Positions 51,958 to 61,176 of a stretch of DNA of 64,000 bases are shown here, piece by piece. Within the stretch, counting starts at the first letter, position 1, and every line of letters begins with the position of its first letter. Under the pieces are notes generated by a model. That model was not told where the DNA came from. It made no database searches and worked only from the letters and a program-made list of their open reading frames with translations. A program made the position numbers and the translations under genes. Where the stretch lies: the NCBI RefSeq assembly GCF_020447265.1, contig NZ_JAJADR010000001.1, positions 496,001-560,000 on the forward strand, in the 5' to 3' direction. The stretch comes from Hymenobacter lucidus. Its GTDB lineage: Bacteria > Bacteroidota > Bacteroidia > Cytophagales > Hymenobacteraceae.

Positions 51958-52860
51958 CTACAAGTGCAATTCGGGTGGGTTGGGCAACTCGTATTGTTCA
52001 CCAGCGCCTAGCAGATGCAGGCGCAGGTCGCGAATGGAGAAGGGAGTTTCCGGAGGAATGTCGTAGATGTTGGTAGAGGTGCCGCTGTTGCTTTCGAGCA
52101 CGGTAACCAGCCCGCTGCCAATAACCTCGATACGAAAACCTTCCCGCACAACGACGGCGGTATCTTCCTCAATGCCGAGGCCCAGGCAGGTAGGATTGGT
52201 AGCAATAATCTGGGCCATGCGGGCAATGCGGCCCCGGGCAATGAAGTGCGTATCGATGGCCACGTCGTGCATAAACTGCAGGCCGGTGGTAATGGCAATT
52301 TCGCCCTTGCGCATGCCCGCGTCGTTGCGACCCTCATAGATCATGGGCGTGGAAAGGGCGGTGGCCCCGGCGCTGGTGCCGCCAATGACAATTGGCTCGT
52401 AGGTGTAGCGCTCCTTGAGCAGTTGTAGCAGCTCGGTGCCACCCAGAATGGCCGTCAGGCGCAGCTGGTCGCCGCCCGTAAACCAGAAGCCAGCCGCTTC
52501 ACCCGCCAGTTTCAGGGTTTCTTCATGGTTAGCATCAGCTCTTTCCTGGATGTTGAGCGTACGCACATTGTTCAGGCCCAGCCGGTGAAATACCTCGTGG
52601 TAGTCGCGGGCGGCCTCATCGGGCTCGGAGGAAGCCGTGGGAACGACCAGCACTAATGGGTCGTTGCCGTTCAACTCATCCGCGAAGCGTTTGAGGATTC
52701 CTTCGGTAACGAAATTCAGGTTTTTATCCTGGTTAGAGCCTTTTTCGGGCGCTTCTCCCTTGTTTTCATGGCCCCCCACTATAATCAGAGTGCCCTGTGG
52801 GGGTGGGCAGGTCGGACGGTTGCTGGAGGAGGGTGAGGCTTTTTTCTTGCGGGTGGGCAT
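51958..52860 (-). CDS. cphB: Cyanophycinase
   Basis: 300 residues, peptidase family S51. Nucleophile Ser163 in GGTSAGA and the conserved FTGGDQ at 128-132 are present, as are IDTHFIARGRIARM and LGIEEDTAVVV. It hydrolyses the Asp backbone-Arg polymer cyanophycin to beta-Asp-Arg dipeptides. No cyanophycin synthetase gene lies in the window. It has a basic N-terminal tail of about 20 residues and no signal peptide. Confidence 0.9.
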   Translation of the reverse strand: MPTRKKKASPSSSNRPTCPPPQGTLIIVGGHENKGEAPEKGSNQDKNLNFVTEGILKRFADELNGNDPLVLVVPTASSEPDEAARDYHEVFHRLGLNNVRTLNIQERADANHEETLKLAGEAAGFWFTGGDQLRLTAILGGTELLQLLKERYTYEPIVIGGTSAGATALSTPMIYEGRNDAGMRKGEIAITTGLQFMHDVAIDTHFIARGRIARMAQIIATNPTCLGLGIEEDTAVVVREGFRIEVIGSGLVTVLESNSGTSTNIYDIPPETPFSIRDLRLHLLGAGEQYELPNPPELHL

Positions 52861-53126
52861 ACACAGTTGTTAAAAACACACTGTGTTATCATCCGAGAAA
52901 AACTGCTGCCAGGTTGCACTCCATAGTCGGCCCAACTGCTGTAGCTATGCCGTCGCCCCGAGTAGTTAGTGCAGTGGCATTCGCGTTACTGCTTACAGAT
53001 TAGCTGGTTACCTCGGTTAGCATAAACTTGTCTGGTGCCTGCCAAAACTGGCGGGATTAGTACGGGTTAAAGAATAAGTAGTAATGCTTTAAAATTAAGT
53101 ATTGACCCGGGCCATAACGCGGCCCC

Positions 53127-53777
53127 TTACTTTACCAACCCCTGATTTACGGCAAACTTGATGAGGGCGGCGGTATTTTTGGCCTGGGTTTTCTCGATGA
53201 TATTTTGGCGGTGGGTTTCGATGGTACGCTTGCTAGTGAAGAGCTTGTCGGCAATTTCGGCATTGGTGAGCCCCTCGGCAATAAGCTGCAACACTTCCAG
53301 CTCCCGCCCCGACAGCTCGGAATGCCGCTCACTGGTTTCTTCCCATTGTTTCTCGGTACCTATTGTGAGCTTGCGCAGCAGCTCCAAGCCAATTTCGGTG
53401 CACAGAAATGGGTGCCCCACGGCCACCGTCCGGATGGCATGAATGATTTCGCTGATGGCTGCATTCTTTAACACATAGCCTGCCGCGCCAGCATCGAGGG
53501 CCTGGGCCACGTACCGCTCGTGCTCCAGCATCGACAGCACGAGCAGCCGCACCAGCGGGTATTGGGTGCGCACCAAGGGCAGCGTGGCAAAGCCATCCAG
53601 GTCGGGCATGGTGAGGTCGAGCACCACTACGTCGGCCGGCGTATCGGCCAGCAGCTCCAGCAACTGGTGGCCATTGGCCGCTTCGCCTACTACTTCGAAG
53701 TCGGCCTCGGCCGCCAATAAGGCCCGGATACCTTCCCGTAGAATGGTATGGTCGTCGGCTAGAATAATGCGCATCAT
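53127..53777 (-). CDS. NarL/LuxR-type response regulator
   Basis: 216 residues. Receiver (about 1-120) has the acidic pair DDH, Asp55 in VVLDLTMPDLDG and the SMLEHERYVAQALDAGAAGYV region. The LuxR HTH (about 153-212) reads LSGRELEVLQLIAEGLTNAE then IADKLFTSKRTIETHRQNII. A diverged receiver but nearly the same HTH is encoded divergently at 54239. No kinase is adjacent. Confidence 0.93.
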   Translation of the reverse strand: MMRIILADDHTILREGIRALLAAEADFEVVGEAANGHQLLELLADTPADVVVLDLTMPDLDGFATLPLVRTQYPLVRLLVLSMLEHERYVAQALDAGAAGYVLKNAAISEIIHAIRTVAVGHPFLCTEIGLELLRKLTIGTEKQWEETSERHSELSGRELEVLQLIAEGLTNAEIADKLFTSKRTIETHRQNIIEKTQAKNTAALIKFAVNQGLVK

Positions 53778-54238
53778 ACGGGTGGGTAACTAGTGGAAAA
53801 AGCAGATAGGACCTGATCTAGAAGAAACAGCCAGGGCGTTAAAACGCTTTTTGCCAGGGTGTTTCTAAGTAGTAAGTAATCAAAACCGTGCCGGGTTAAA
53901 GCCAGGAAACCGTTCTGGAATAATGCCCTCAGTCTATGCAGAAGGCAACTCTTATCCGTATTAATACGCAAGATGAGATGCAAACAGATAGGAAGCCAGA
54001 GCGGCTTTTGAATAAATACTGCTTTTGCCAGACTGCTGCCCAACCGCCGCCCCTAAAGCGTAATATTGTCGTACACTCTATTGGGGTACACGGAAGGCTG
54101 CACGAGGTGAGGATGGGAGCAGGTAAGGTGCCGGTTTCCTGCGCCGCTGCTGGCAGTCTGAAAACGAACGGTGGCGGAAAGCTCCTTTTATTAGTGCTTT
54201 TACGCAAAGGCTGAAGTATAGCTAACGACAAGCTTGTT
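53778..54238. other. Divergent intergenic region between LuxR regulators
   Basis: 461 nt without a gene. It contains a perfect 12-nt palindrome CGTATTAATACG at 53957-53968, near the middle, and several short T-rich stretches. No -24/-12 motif. The palindrome could be a shared operator for the two regulators. Confidence 0.5.
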
Positions 54239-54889
54239 ATGATCCGGATCATTCTAACCGACGACCATGCCATCATCCGTGACGGTATTCGCTCCCTGTT
54301 GCGCGACGAGCCAGGCCTGCAAGTAGTGGGAGAAGCCGGCAATGGGGAAGAGCTGCTGGCCCTGCTGCCGACCATGCCGGCCGATGTGGTTCTGTTGGAT
54401 CTGAACATGCCCGGCATGGATGGCTTTGCCACACTGGCTGCCCTGCGCGAACAGCATCCACAAGTACGGGTGCTCGTGCTTTCCATGCTGGAGCACGAGC
54501 GGTACGTGGCCCAGGCCCTCGATGCCGGTGCCCTCGGCTATGCCTTAAAGAATACGGGCCGCAGCGAGTTGGTGTACGCCTTGCACACGGTGGCCGCCGA
54601 CCAGCCTTTTCTGTGCACGGCCATTGGGCTGAGTTTACTGCGCAAGGTTCAGATTCCGGACCAGGTAACTCCCGATGGGGTCAAAGTCAGCGGGGGGCTG
54701 TCGAAGCGGGAGCTGGAAGTGCTGCAGCTTATTGCCGAGGGGCTCACCAATGCCGAAATTGCCGACAAGCTCTTCACCAGCAAGCGTACCATCGAAACTC
54801 ACCGCCAAAATATCATCGAGAAAACCCAGGCCAAAAATACCGCCGCCCTCATTAAGTTTGCCGTCAGTAGCGGCCTGCTGCCGGAGTAA
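54239..54889 (+). CDS. NarL/LuxR-type response regulator, divergent paralog
   Basis: 216 residues. Receiver with Asp54 in VLLDLNMPGMDG and the shared SMLEHERYVAQALDAGALGY block. The C-terminal HTH (LSKRELEVLQLIAEGLTNAE, SKRTIETHRQNIIEKTQ, AKNTAALIKFAV) is identical to that of the neighbour for over 50 residues, while the receivers differ at many positions. Confidence 0.93.
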   Translation: MIRIILTDDHAIIRDGIRSLLRDEPGLQVVGEAGNGEELLALLPTMPADVVLLDLNMPGMDGFATLAALREQHPQVRVLVLSMLEHERYVAQALDAGALGYALKNTGRSELVYALHTVAADQPFLCTAIGLSLLRKVQIPDQVTPDGVKVSGGLSKRELEVLQLIAEGLTNAEIADKLFTSKRTIETHRQNIIEKTQAKNTAALIKFAVSSGLLPE

Positions 54890-54914
54890 AGCTGGTTGTG
54901 TTCCGCAAAAGACA

Positions 54915-54949
54915 TAAAAAAAGCCCCCTGAAACTCAGGGGGCTTTTTT
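54915..54949. terminator. Bidirectional intrinsic terminator
   Basis: AAAAAAGCCCCCTGA and TCAGGGGGCTTTTTT arms between the convergent LuxR regulator and the giant T9SS protein gene. Confidence 0.95.
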
Positions 54950-54981
54950 CGTGGAATATGAAGGGGTGCGTTTGCCAACGG

Positions 54982-57900
54982 CTATTCGCGCACCAGCTTC
55001 CGGATGACTTGGTGCTTGCCCTGTTGGAGCTTCAGCAGGTACACCCCGGTGGGCAGCTCGGTAGCCGATACCGGCAGCGTGCTAACCCCGGCGGGCAGCT
55101 CCACGTTGGTTGCCTGGCTCACCACGCGGCCCAGCATATCGGTGAGCTGCCAGCTGGCTGGGCCAGCGGCACCCGTACGTACCTGTAGCGTGAGGGCCTC
55201 AGCAGGGTGCGAGGGGTTAGGGTAAAGCTGAGCCTGGAGGCCTTCTGCCATGATTACCTGCACCTTGCGAACGGGAGAGAAAGTGCTGCTGCCATCAGTA
55301 TCTACCTGGCGTAGGCGGTAATAAACCTGCCCGGCCGCGTAGCGGCCCACGTTCAGGTCAGTGGTCTGGTAGCTGGTGGCATTGGCAGTAGTGCCACGGC
55401 CGGCCACACGGCCAATCTGTTTGAACACGCGGCCGTCGATGCTGCTTTCCACCTCAAACCGGTCGTTGTTGGTTTCCGAAGCCGTAGCCCAGCGCAGCAG
55501 CACATCGTCGCCCTGGCGCTCAGCCGTAAACTCCGTCAGCTCCACGGGCAGCGGCGAGGTGCCGAAGGTGCCGATAACGGTCTGGCTAAACGAGGTAACC
55601 GGGAAAGTCACCGTACCGGCCGCCGCATTGGCCGCCGTAGCCGAAATCGGTGCTTCGAAGGCTCCATCGGCGTTGCTGTCACGCTTGAACAGCTTCAGGT
55701 TCGACGGCGTGGCCGCGTCAGCCGCACTGATGTCGGTAGGACTGAGCGTGTACGTCACATTAGCCGAGGTAAAGGCGCCGCCCAGGTACTTATCCACAAT
55801 CCAGTAGGCTGGCGTGTAGGTCGTGTTCAGACCAGTAGCCGCGGGCTGGCTGCCCAGTGGCTTACCATCGAGGCGGAACACGACCGTTTCCGAACTACCC
55901 GTCACGCCCGTAAAGGCCATGCTCACGTTGGTGCCCGAGAAAGTGTAGGTCGTGTTGGCTGATACCACCTGCAGGTTGAACGTGCCGGAACTCACCGGAG
56001 CGGTGCTAGTCACGCGCGTGGCGCCCGTCAGCGTGCCCACCGCATTGGCAATGACGTCGAGAGTCGTGGTGCCCGCGTCGTTGAACTGCATATACGATAC
56101 CAGGCTCAATTCCGTGCCGATGAGAGTGAGGTGGCGCATACGGCGCAACTCAATCTGGCCCAGGGCCCGGTTCCACTGGCTAACCTCGTCGATGTCGCCG
56201 GGGAAGTTGCCCGTAGCTGAGGCGGCGATGTTGCCGATGAAGTTGACGCGGGTGGCGGCCGGAGTGCCACTGGCACTGACGCTGCCTACATTCTCCCCGT
56301 CGAGGTAAATCGTCAGCGTGGCGCCGGTGTAGGTCACGGCCACGTAGTGCCACTCATCGGCCGAAACGGTATTGGGGCTGGTTTGCACGCTGAAGGCGGC
56401 CGTGCTGTTGCCGAAGCCCGCCCCCAGGCGGCCGTTACCGGTCACGTAGATATAGGGAGCGGCGGAGTTGCCGGTGCCGTTGCCCAGCACGTAGTACGTC
56501 AGGCTGGTGGTGCCAATGGCGGGCTTAATCCAGGCCACCTGCGAGTAGGCGCCGTTCGTGCCGGTGTTCAGCAGCGGCGCTGGGTTGGTGCTGGTGCTGA
56601 AATCGACGTAGCCCGGGGTGGCATCGCCGGTAAAGCGCAGCGCGGTGCCCGCCACGCGGGTGCTCCGCACGATCTGGCGGTTGCCGGCTGGGGCCGGGTT
56701 GCTGGGGTTGCGCGTGCTCGGGAACGAGCCGTCGAACAGGGTGAAGCTCGGGGCCGTGGCGTCCAGCACGTTGCCGTTCGTCGCGCCAGTCGCTACATCG
56801 TACACCAGCCAGAAGTAGTTCGTGCCGTTGACCAGCTGCCGGGTGCCCCCAATGGTGAAGGTGCCGTTGGGGTTGGCCGTGGCGCTGCCAAACTGGTTGG
56901 TAGCAGCGAAGGTGGAACTGGTGCCGGTGTAGTACACACGGGCCGCCGAAATGTCGGCCGGGGTGGTGCTGCCGGTGGTGGTGAACGTAAACGAGGTGGC
57001 GCTAATCGGCGCATCCGGCCCGCCGCCAATGACGATGGCGACCTGCAGAATGGCCTGGTTGGTGCTGCCTGCCACCACGCGCGCCGTGCTGGCCTGCGCG
57101 GCCGAGCTGCTGCTATAGGTAGCGGGTACCTGCACCGTGAACGTGTTGGTGGGGCTAGGGGCACTCACCAGCTGGCCGGGGAGCTGGGCTGTGGCGTACA
57201 CCGTGTGGATGCCGCTGGTCAGGGCCGGCAGGCCGGAGAAGGTCCGGATCCAGGTGCCGCTCGAGTTGGGGGTGACGGCCGTGCCCACCTGGACCCCGTC
57301 GATGTATACCCGTACCGTACTGCCGACCACGGCCGAGCCGAGGGAAGTGGGGGTGCTGTTGGTCGTGACGCCGTTGGAGGGGATGGTCACCACCGGGGTT
57401 GGCGTAGTGGGCTGGATGTAGGTGACGCTATACGAGTTGCTGGCCGCGTTCAGGGTATTGTTGGCGTCCTGGGCTACGCCGGCGGCCAGGCTCACCGTGG
57501 TGGCCGTGCCGAACGTGGTGGGCGTCACCGTGAAGGAGTACGAGCTGAAGCTGCCGCTGAAGCTGCCGCTGGTAATCGTGCCGTTGGTCACCGTCACGTC
57601 TGTGTCCACGAAGCTGGTGCCCACGCTTTGCGAGAAATCCACCGCGAAGGGAATCGGGGTGGTGTTGGTCGTGCCACCCGTGGCAGCGGCCGGGCTGCTC
57701 ACGGTAGCCGTCAGGGCCGGAGCCGTCACGCTGAACGCGGCCGAGGTGAAGGAGTCGTAGGAGTTGGCGGAGCCCGGCTGAATGGCACCGATAAATACGT
57801 CGTTGATTCCGTCGTTGAGGAACACGTTCAGGAGCTGGTCGCTCGGGCCGTTGTTGCCGCGCTGCCGGGCCTGGAAGTTCACTTGGTAGCTGCCCGTGGG

Positions 57901-60900
57901 TACGGCCAGGTTTTGCGTAAGGCTGCTGTTGGCGCCCCCGTTTTGCAGGAAGGCCACCGCCGTGCCATCTGCCGCCGTCGAGCTGAAGTTGGTAGTGCCG
58001 TTGCGCGAAACGCCGGTCTGGCTGCCAAGCGTCCAGGGACTAGCCCCGGCGGGAGAGCCGTACAGGAAGCTGCCGGCCGCGGCCGACACGTTGTTGCCTT
58101 CGAAGCTGCCGTTCTGCACGCCGCCCGCCACGGCTGTGGTCGTGCCGTTCTGTACTACTTGCACTTGGTCCACGAAGGCCGTCACGTCACCGAAGCTGCC
58201 GCTGACCGAGCCGGTTCCCCGCAGGGTGAGTAGCGGTGCCGCCCCAAAATTCTTGACAATGGTGTACTGCTCGCCGCTGGTGTAGGGTACGTTGGTCACC
58301 GTGGGCGTGATGCCGGTACCGTTGACCACGTTCAAGGTCAGCGTGCCGTTGCCAGTGCCCGTATTCACCGTCACCGTATACGTCGTGCCCGAGCCCGAGG
58401 CACTGGACAAGCTGGCACCGGTGGTGCTCGTCACCGAGAAGTTGTTGAGGGTCAAGCCCGTCACGCTATTCGCGAAAACTACCTGGTAGCGTACCTGGGC
58501 TGTAGCCGTGGGCGAAGGCATCAGGCGCGTCACCGAGGCTACCGTGGTGTTGGGCTGGTTGTAGGTAATGCTGTACGAGGCAGGGGCGGCAGTATTGAAG
58601 TTGCTGGCCGCGTCCTGGGCCACGTTGGCGGGAACGGTTACCGTGGTAGCCGTGCCGGCCGTGGTCGGCGTCACGGTGAAGGTGTAAATCGTGCCGGGGC
58701 TGGTGCCGTTGACGACGCCACCCGTAATCGAGCCGTTGGTCACCGTCACGTCGCCGGCCACGAAGCCCGTCACGTTTTCGGAGAAGGTCACCGTAAACGG
58801 AATGGGCGAGGTCGTGGTGGTGCTGCCGGAGACGCCCACCGAGCTGCTGATGGCCACCGAGGGGCGCGTCTTGTCGATGTCGTACGTCTCACCGCCGTTG
58901 AAGGGCAAACCGCTTACTCCGGGCGAAATGCCGGTAGCGTTGAGCATACTCAGCTTAATGGTGCCGTCTCCGGCGCCGGTATTCACCGTAACCGTGTAGG
59001 TGGTGCCCGAGCCCGATACACTCGACACGCTGCCGAAGGTGGTGAAGCTGCCGGTAAACGTTAAGCCGAAGTTGTTGACGGAAACGCCCGTTACGGGGGT
59101 GGCAAACGTTACTGTGAACCGCACGCTGGCGCTATTATTCGGGTTAGCGTCAGTCCGCACGATGGATACCACTGTGGTTGGGGTTGTAAACGTCTGCACG
59201 TTGCCGTAGCCGGTGCCGGCCGAGTTGGTGGCGTAGGCCCGCACGTAATAGGTAGTGCCGGCCGTCAGGCCCGCAACGGTTTCCGAGAAGCTACTTGTGG
59301 TGGCGGGGTTGATATCCTGCGTAACGCCCGTACCGCCGATGGTCGGTGTCGTGTTGGAGGTGCTGTACACCACGCCCCGCTCTGTCAGCGCCGCGCCGCC
59401 GTCTGCCGTTATGTCGCCACCGAGTACGGCGCTGCTGCCCGTCACGGAGGTCGGCGTTTTGGTCGTTAGCGTCGGGGCTTGCACACCCGTCACCCGGATA
59501 TTGTCGAAGGCCAGTTCCTCGTCGGCGTCGGAGCGCAGCTCCAGTCGGAAGTCCAGGCTGGCCGCGGCGGCCGCCGCGGGGAGGTTGAATACTACATCTT
59601 GTAGCGTGGTGCTGAGCGATACGCCGGCTCCGTTGGTGAGAGCCCCGCCGGTACCGCCGCCCACGAAGGAACCGAACTCCACCCAGCTTCCGCCGTCGGC
59701 ACGGTAATACAGCTTGAAATAGTCAGTGGCCTCCCAGGCTGAAGCTTTGCCCAGCGCAATGGTGAAGCGCAGGTTGCTGTAGCCGGCGGCATTTACCGGA
59801 GCCAGCTGCAAGGTGCTGGTGGGCGTTGTTGGGTTGGGCGTGGTGTTGGTGCCCTCACCGTACCAGAAGCCGCCGCTTACGCCGGTAAAGGTGGTTACAC
59901 TGCCGGCGGCCGGGTTGGTCGTCGCGCGGAAAAAGCCTGTTGTAGTGCTGGCGCTCTGGAAGCCGTTGCCGAAATACCGGGTGCCCTCCCCGTCAGCGTC
60001 GAAGTTCTCGGTGTAGTTCAGCGCCGCTGGGGCATTGAGCGTGAGCGTGATGGCAACGTTGCGCGAGGGGTTATTGCTGAGCGCGGTGCCGTTGTAGGCC
60101 TGAAACTCCACCTGCCGCGTAACCCCATTGAGGGTAGTCGTGTTGGTGCTGGAGTACGTTATCGAGCGCAGAGCCGCCTGGTATGTGGCCTGGGTGGCTG
60201 TGCCCGACATCGTCAAAATGCCGTTGCCGGTGTTATACGAGCCGGAAATGCCGTTCTGATTGATAAAGTTTAGGAAGTCCTGGGCCTGGAAATTGACGAT
60301 TTTGACCGTCGCGCCCGTAAGCGTGGTAGCGGAGTTGTCGGAGTAGGTAACCAGCAGGGAATTGGTAAGCTGCACGGGGGTGCCGGGGCGCTCAATGTAG
60401 CTCACAGCAGTACTGCCCAGGTTGCTCAGCACCGGCTTGGCCGCCACTTCCAGGGTGCCCGTCACCCGGATGTTGTCGAAGGCCAGCTCCGGCTGCCGGC
60501 TATCCACCACCACGCGCACGCGCAGGGTGGTGCCGGTAGCGGGAATGTTGACGGTGACATCCTGAAACTGGTCACTCAGCTGAACGCCCGTAGCATCCGG
60601 AATGCTGTCCAGCGGCGAGCTGATATCCTGCTGAAATACGCCGCCGCCACTGTTGTTGTTGCCCAGCAGCAAACCTGCCGTAACAAACGCGCCACCGTCG
60701 AAAGAATACTGAATTCTGATCTTATCAGTGTTTCTCACGGCATTGGAAGCGGCACCGGTGAAACCCGCGCCGCGCGGGGCCGCGAAGGCTACCTTGACAA
60801 CGATGTCCTTATAGTTCTGAGCATTGATTTCTCTGAGCAACACGTACCGGGAGGAGCGGCCGTAGGCAAACCCTGCCTGGCCCCGCGTATTTTCTGTCAC

Positions 60901-61146
60901 CCAGAAACCAGTTCCCTGCTGGTTGCCCAGCGCCACTGCCCGAAATGAGGGGTAGCTGCTACCCTGGGCGACGGTTGCCCGTAGGAAATACTCGGGAAGG
61001 CCGTTGACAGTAGTAGAAAATGAGTTGGAAGTGTAGCTAATGTTCTCACCATCTGTTTCGAAAGTCTCCGCAACGGGCATTTGCTGCTGGGCCCGGGCTC
61101 CGAAGGTGGCAAGAATCAGTAAAAACGAAAGTATTTTTTGTTTCAT
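54982..61146 (-). CDS. Giant multidomain T9SS-sorted surface protein
   Basis: 2054 residues. A signal peptide (cleavage near FGARAQQ) is followed by beta-rich modules: YAFDNIRVTG-type jelly rolls (about 20-220 and 380-560), a fibronectin-like stretch ending in VRAYATNSAGTGYGNVQTF, and bacterial Ig-like repeats (PIPFTVTFSENVTGFVAGDV, TVTPTTAGTATTVTVPANVA). Next come a module like the N-terminal domain of BNR sialidases (about 1350-1480), a LamG/concanavalin-like domain (about 1500-1680: ADEWHYVAVTYTGATLTIYL, DGENVGSV) and a type A T9SS domain (LYPNPSHPAEALTLQV to LLKLQQGKHQVIRKLV). Probably an adhesin or matrix protein. It is the last gene of a leftward operon. Confidence 0.88.
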   Translation of the reverse strand: MKQKILSFLLILATFGARAQQQMPVAETFETDGENISYTSNSFSTTVNGLPEYFLRATVAQGSSYPSFRAVALGNQQGTGFWVTENTRGQAGFAYGRSSRYVLLREINAQNYKDIVVKVAFAAPRGAGFTGAASNAVRNTDKIRIQYSFDGGAFVTAGLLLGNNNSGGGVFQQDISSPLDSIPDATGVQLSDQFQDVTVNIPATGTTLRVRVVVDSRQPELAFDNIRVTGTLEVAAKPVLSNLGSTAVSYIERPGTPVQLTNSLLVTYSDNSATTLTGATVKIVNFQAQDFLNFINQNGISGSYNTGNGILTMSGTATQATYQAALRSITYSSTNTTTLNGVTRQVEFQAYNGTALSNNPSRNVAITLTLNAPAALNYTENFDADGEGTRYFGNGFQSASTTTGFFRATTNPAAGSVTTFTGVSGGFWYGEGTNTTPNPTTPTSTLQLAPVNAAGYSNLRFTIALGKASAWEATDYFKLYYRADGGSWVEFGSFVGGGTGGALTNGAGVSLSTTLQDVVFNLPAAAAAASLDFRLELRSDADEELAFDNIRVTGVQAPTLTTKTPTSVTGSSAVLGGDITADGGAALTERGVVYSTSNTTPTIGGTGVTQDINPATTSSFSETVAGLTAGTTYYVRAYATNSAGTGYGNVQTFTTPTTVVSIVRTDANPNNSASVRFTVTFATPVTGVSVNNFGLTFTGSFTTFGSVSSVSGSGTTYTVTVNTGAGDGTIKLSMLNATGISPGVSGLPFNGGETYDIDKTRPSVAISSSVGVSGSTTTTSPIPFTVTFSENVTGFVAGDVTVTNGSITGGVVNGTSPGTIYTFTVTPTTAGTATTVTVPANVAQDAASNFNTAAPASYSITYNQPNTTVASVTRLMPSPTATAQVRYQVVFANSVTGLTLNNFSVTSTTGASLSSASGSGTTYTVTVNTGTGNGTLTLNVVNGTGITPTVTNVPYTSGEQYTIVKNFGAAPLLTLRGTGSVSGSFGDVTAFVDQVQVVQNGTTTAVAGGVQNGSFEGNNVSAAAGSFLYGSPAGASPWTLGSQTGVSRNGTTNFSSTAADGTAVAFLQNGGANSSLTQNLAVPTGSYQVNFQARQRGNNGPSDQLLNVFLNDGINDVFIGAIQPGSANSYDSFTSAAFSVTAPALTATVSSPAAATGGTTNTTPIPFAVDFSQSVGTSFVDTDVTVTNGTITSGSFSGSFSSYSFTVTPTTFGTATTVSLAAGVAQDANNTLNAASNSYSVTYIQPTTPTPVVTIPSNGVTTNSTPTSLGSAVVGSTVRVYIDGVQVGTAVTPNSSGTWIRTFSGLPALTSGIHTVYATAQLPGQLVSAPSPTNTFTVQVPATYSSSSAAQASTARVVAGSTNQAILQVAIVIGGGPDAPISATSFTFTTTGSTTPADISAARVYYTGTSSTFAATNQFGSATANPNGTFTIGGTRQLVNGTNYFWLVYDVATGATNGNVLDATAPSFTLFDGSFPSTRNPSNPAPAGNRQIVRSTRVAGTALRFTGDATPGYVDFSTSTNPAPLLNTGTNGAYSQVAWIKPAIGTTSLTYYVLGNGTGNSAAPYIYVTGNGRLGAGFGNSTAAFSVQTSPNTVSADEWHYVAVTYTGATLTIYLDGENVGSVSASGTPAATRVNFIGNIAASATGNFPGDIDEVSQWNRALGQIELRRMRHLTLIGTELSLVSYMQFNDAGTTTLDVIANAVGTLTGATRVTSTAPVSSGTFNLQVVSANTTYTFSGTNVSMAFTGVTGSSETVVFRLDGKPLGSQPAATGLNTTYTPAYWIVDKYLGGAFTSANVTYTLSPTDISAADAATPSNLKLFKRDSNADGAFEAPISATAANAAAGTVTFPVTSFSQTVIGTFGTSPLPVELTEFTAERQGDDVLLRWATASETNNDRFEVESSIDGRVFKQIGRVAGRGTTANATSYQTTDLNVGRYAAGQVYYRLRQVDTDGSSTFSPVRKVQVIMAEGLQAQLYPNPSHPAEALTLQVRTGAAGPASWQLTDMLGRVVSQATNVELPAGVSTLPVSATELPTGVYLLKLQQGKHQVIRKLVRE

Positions 61147-61176
61147 ATAACCTAGAAGAACTAGTGAAAATCAAAG

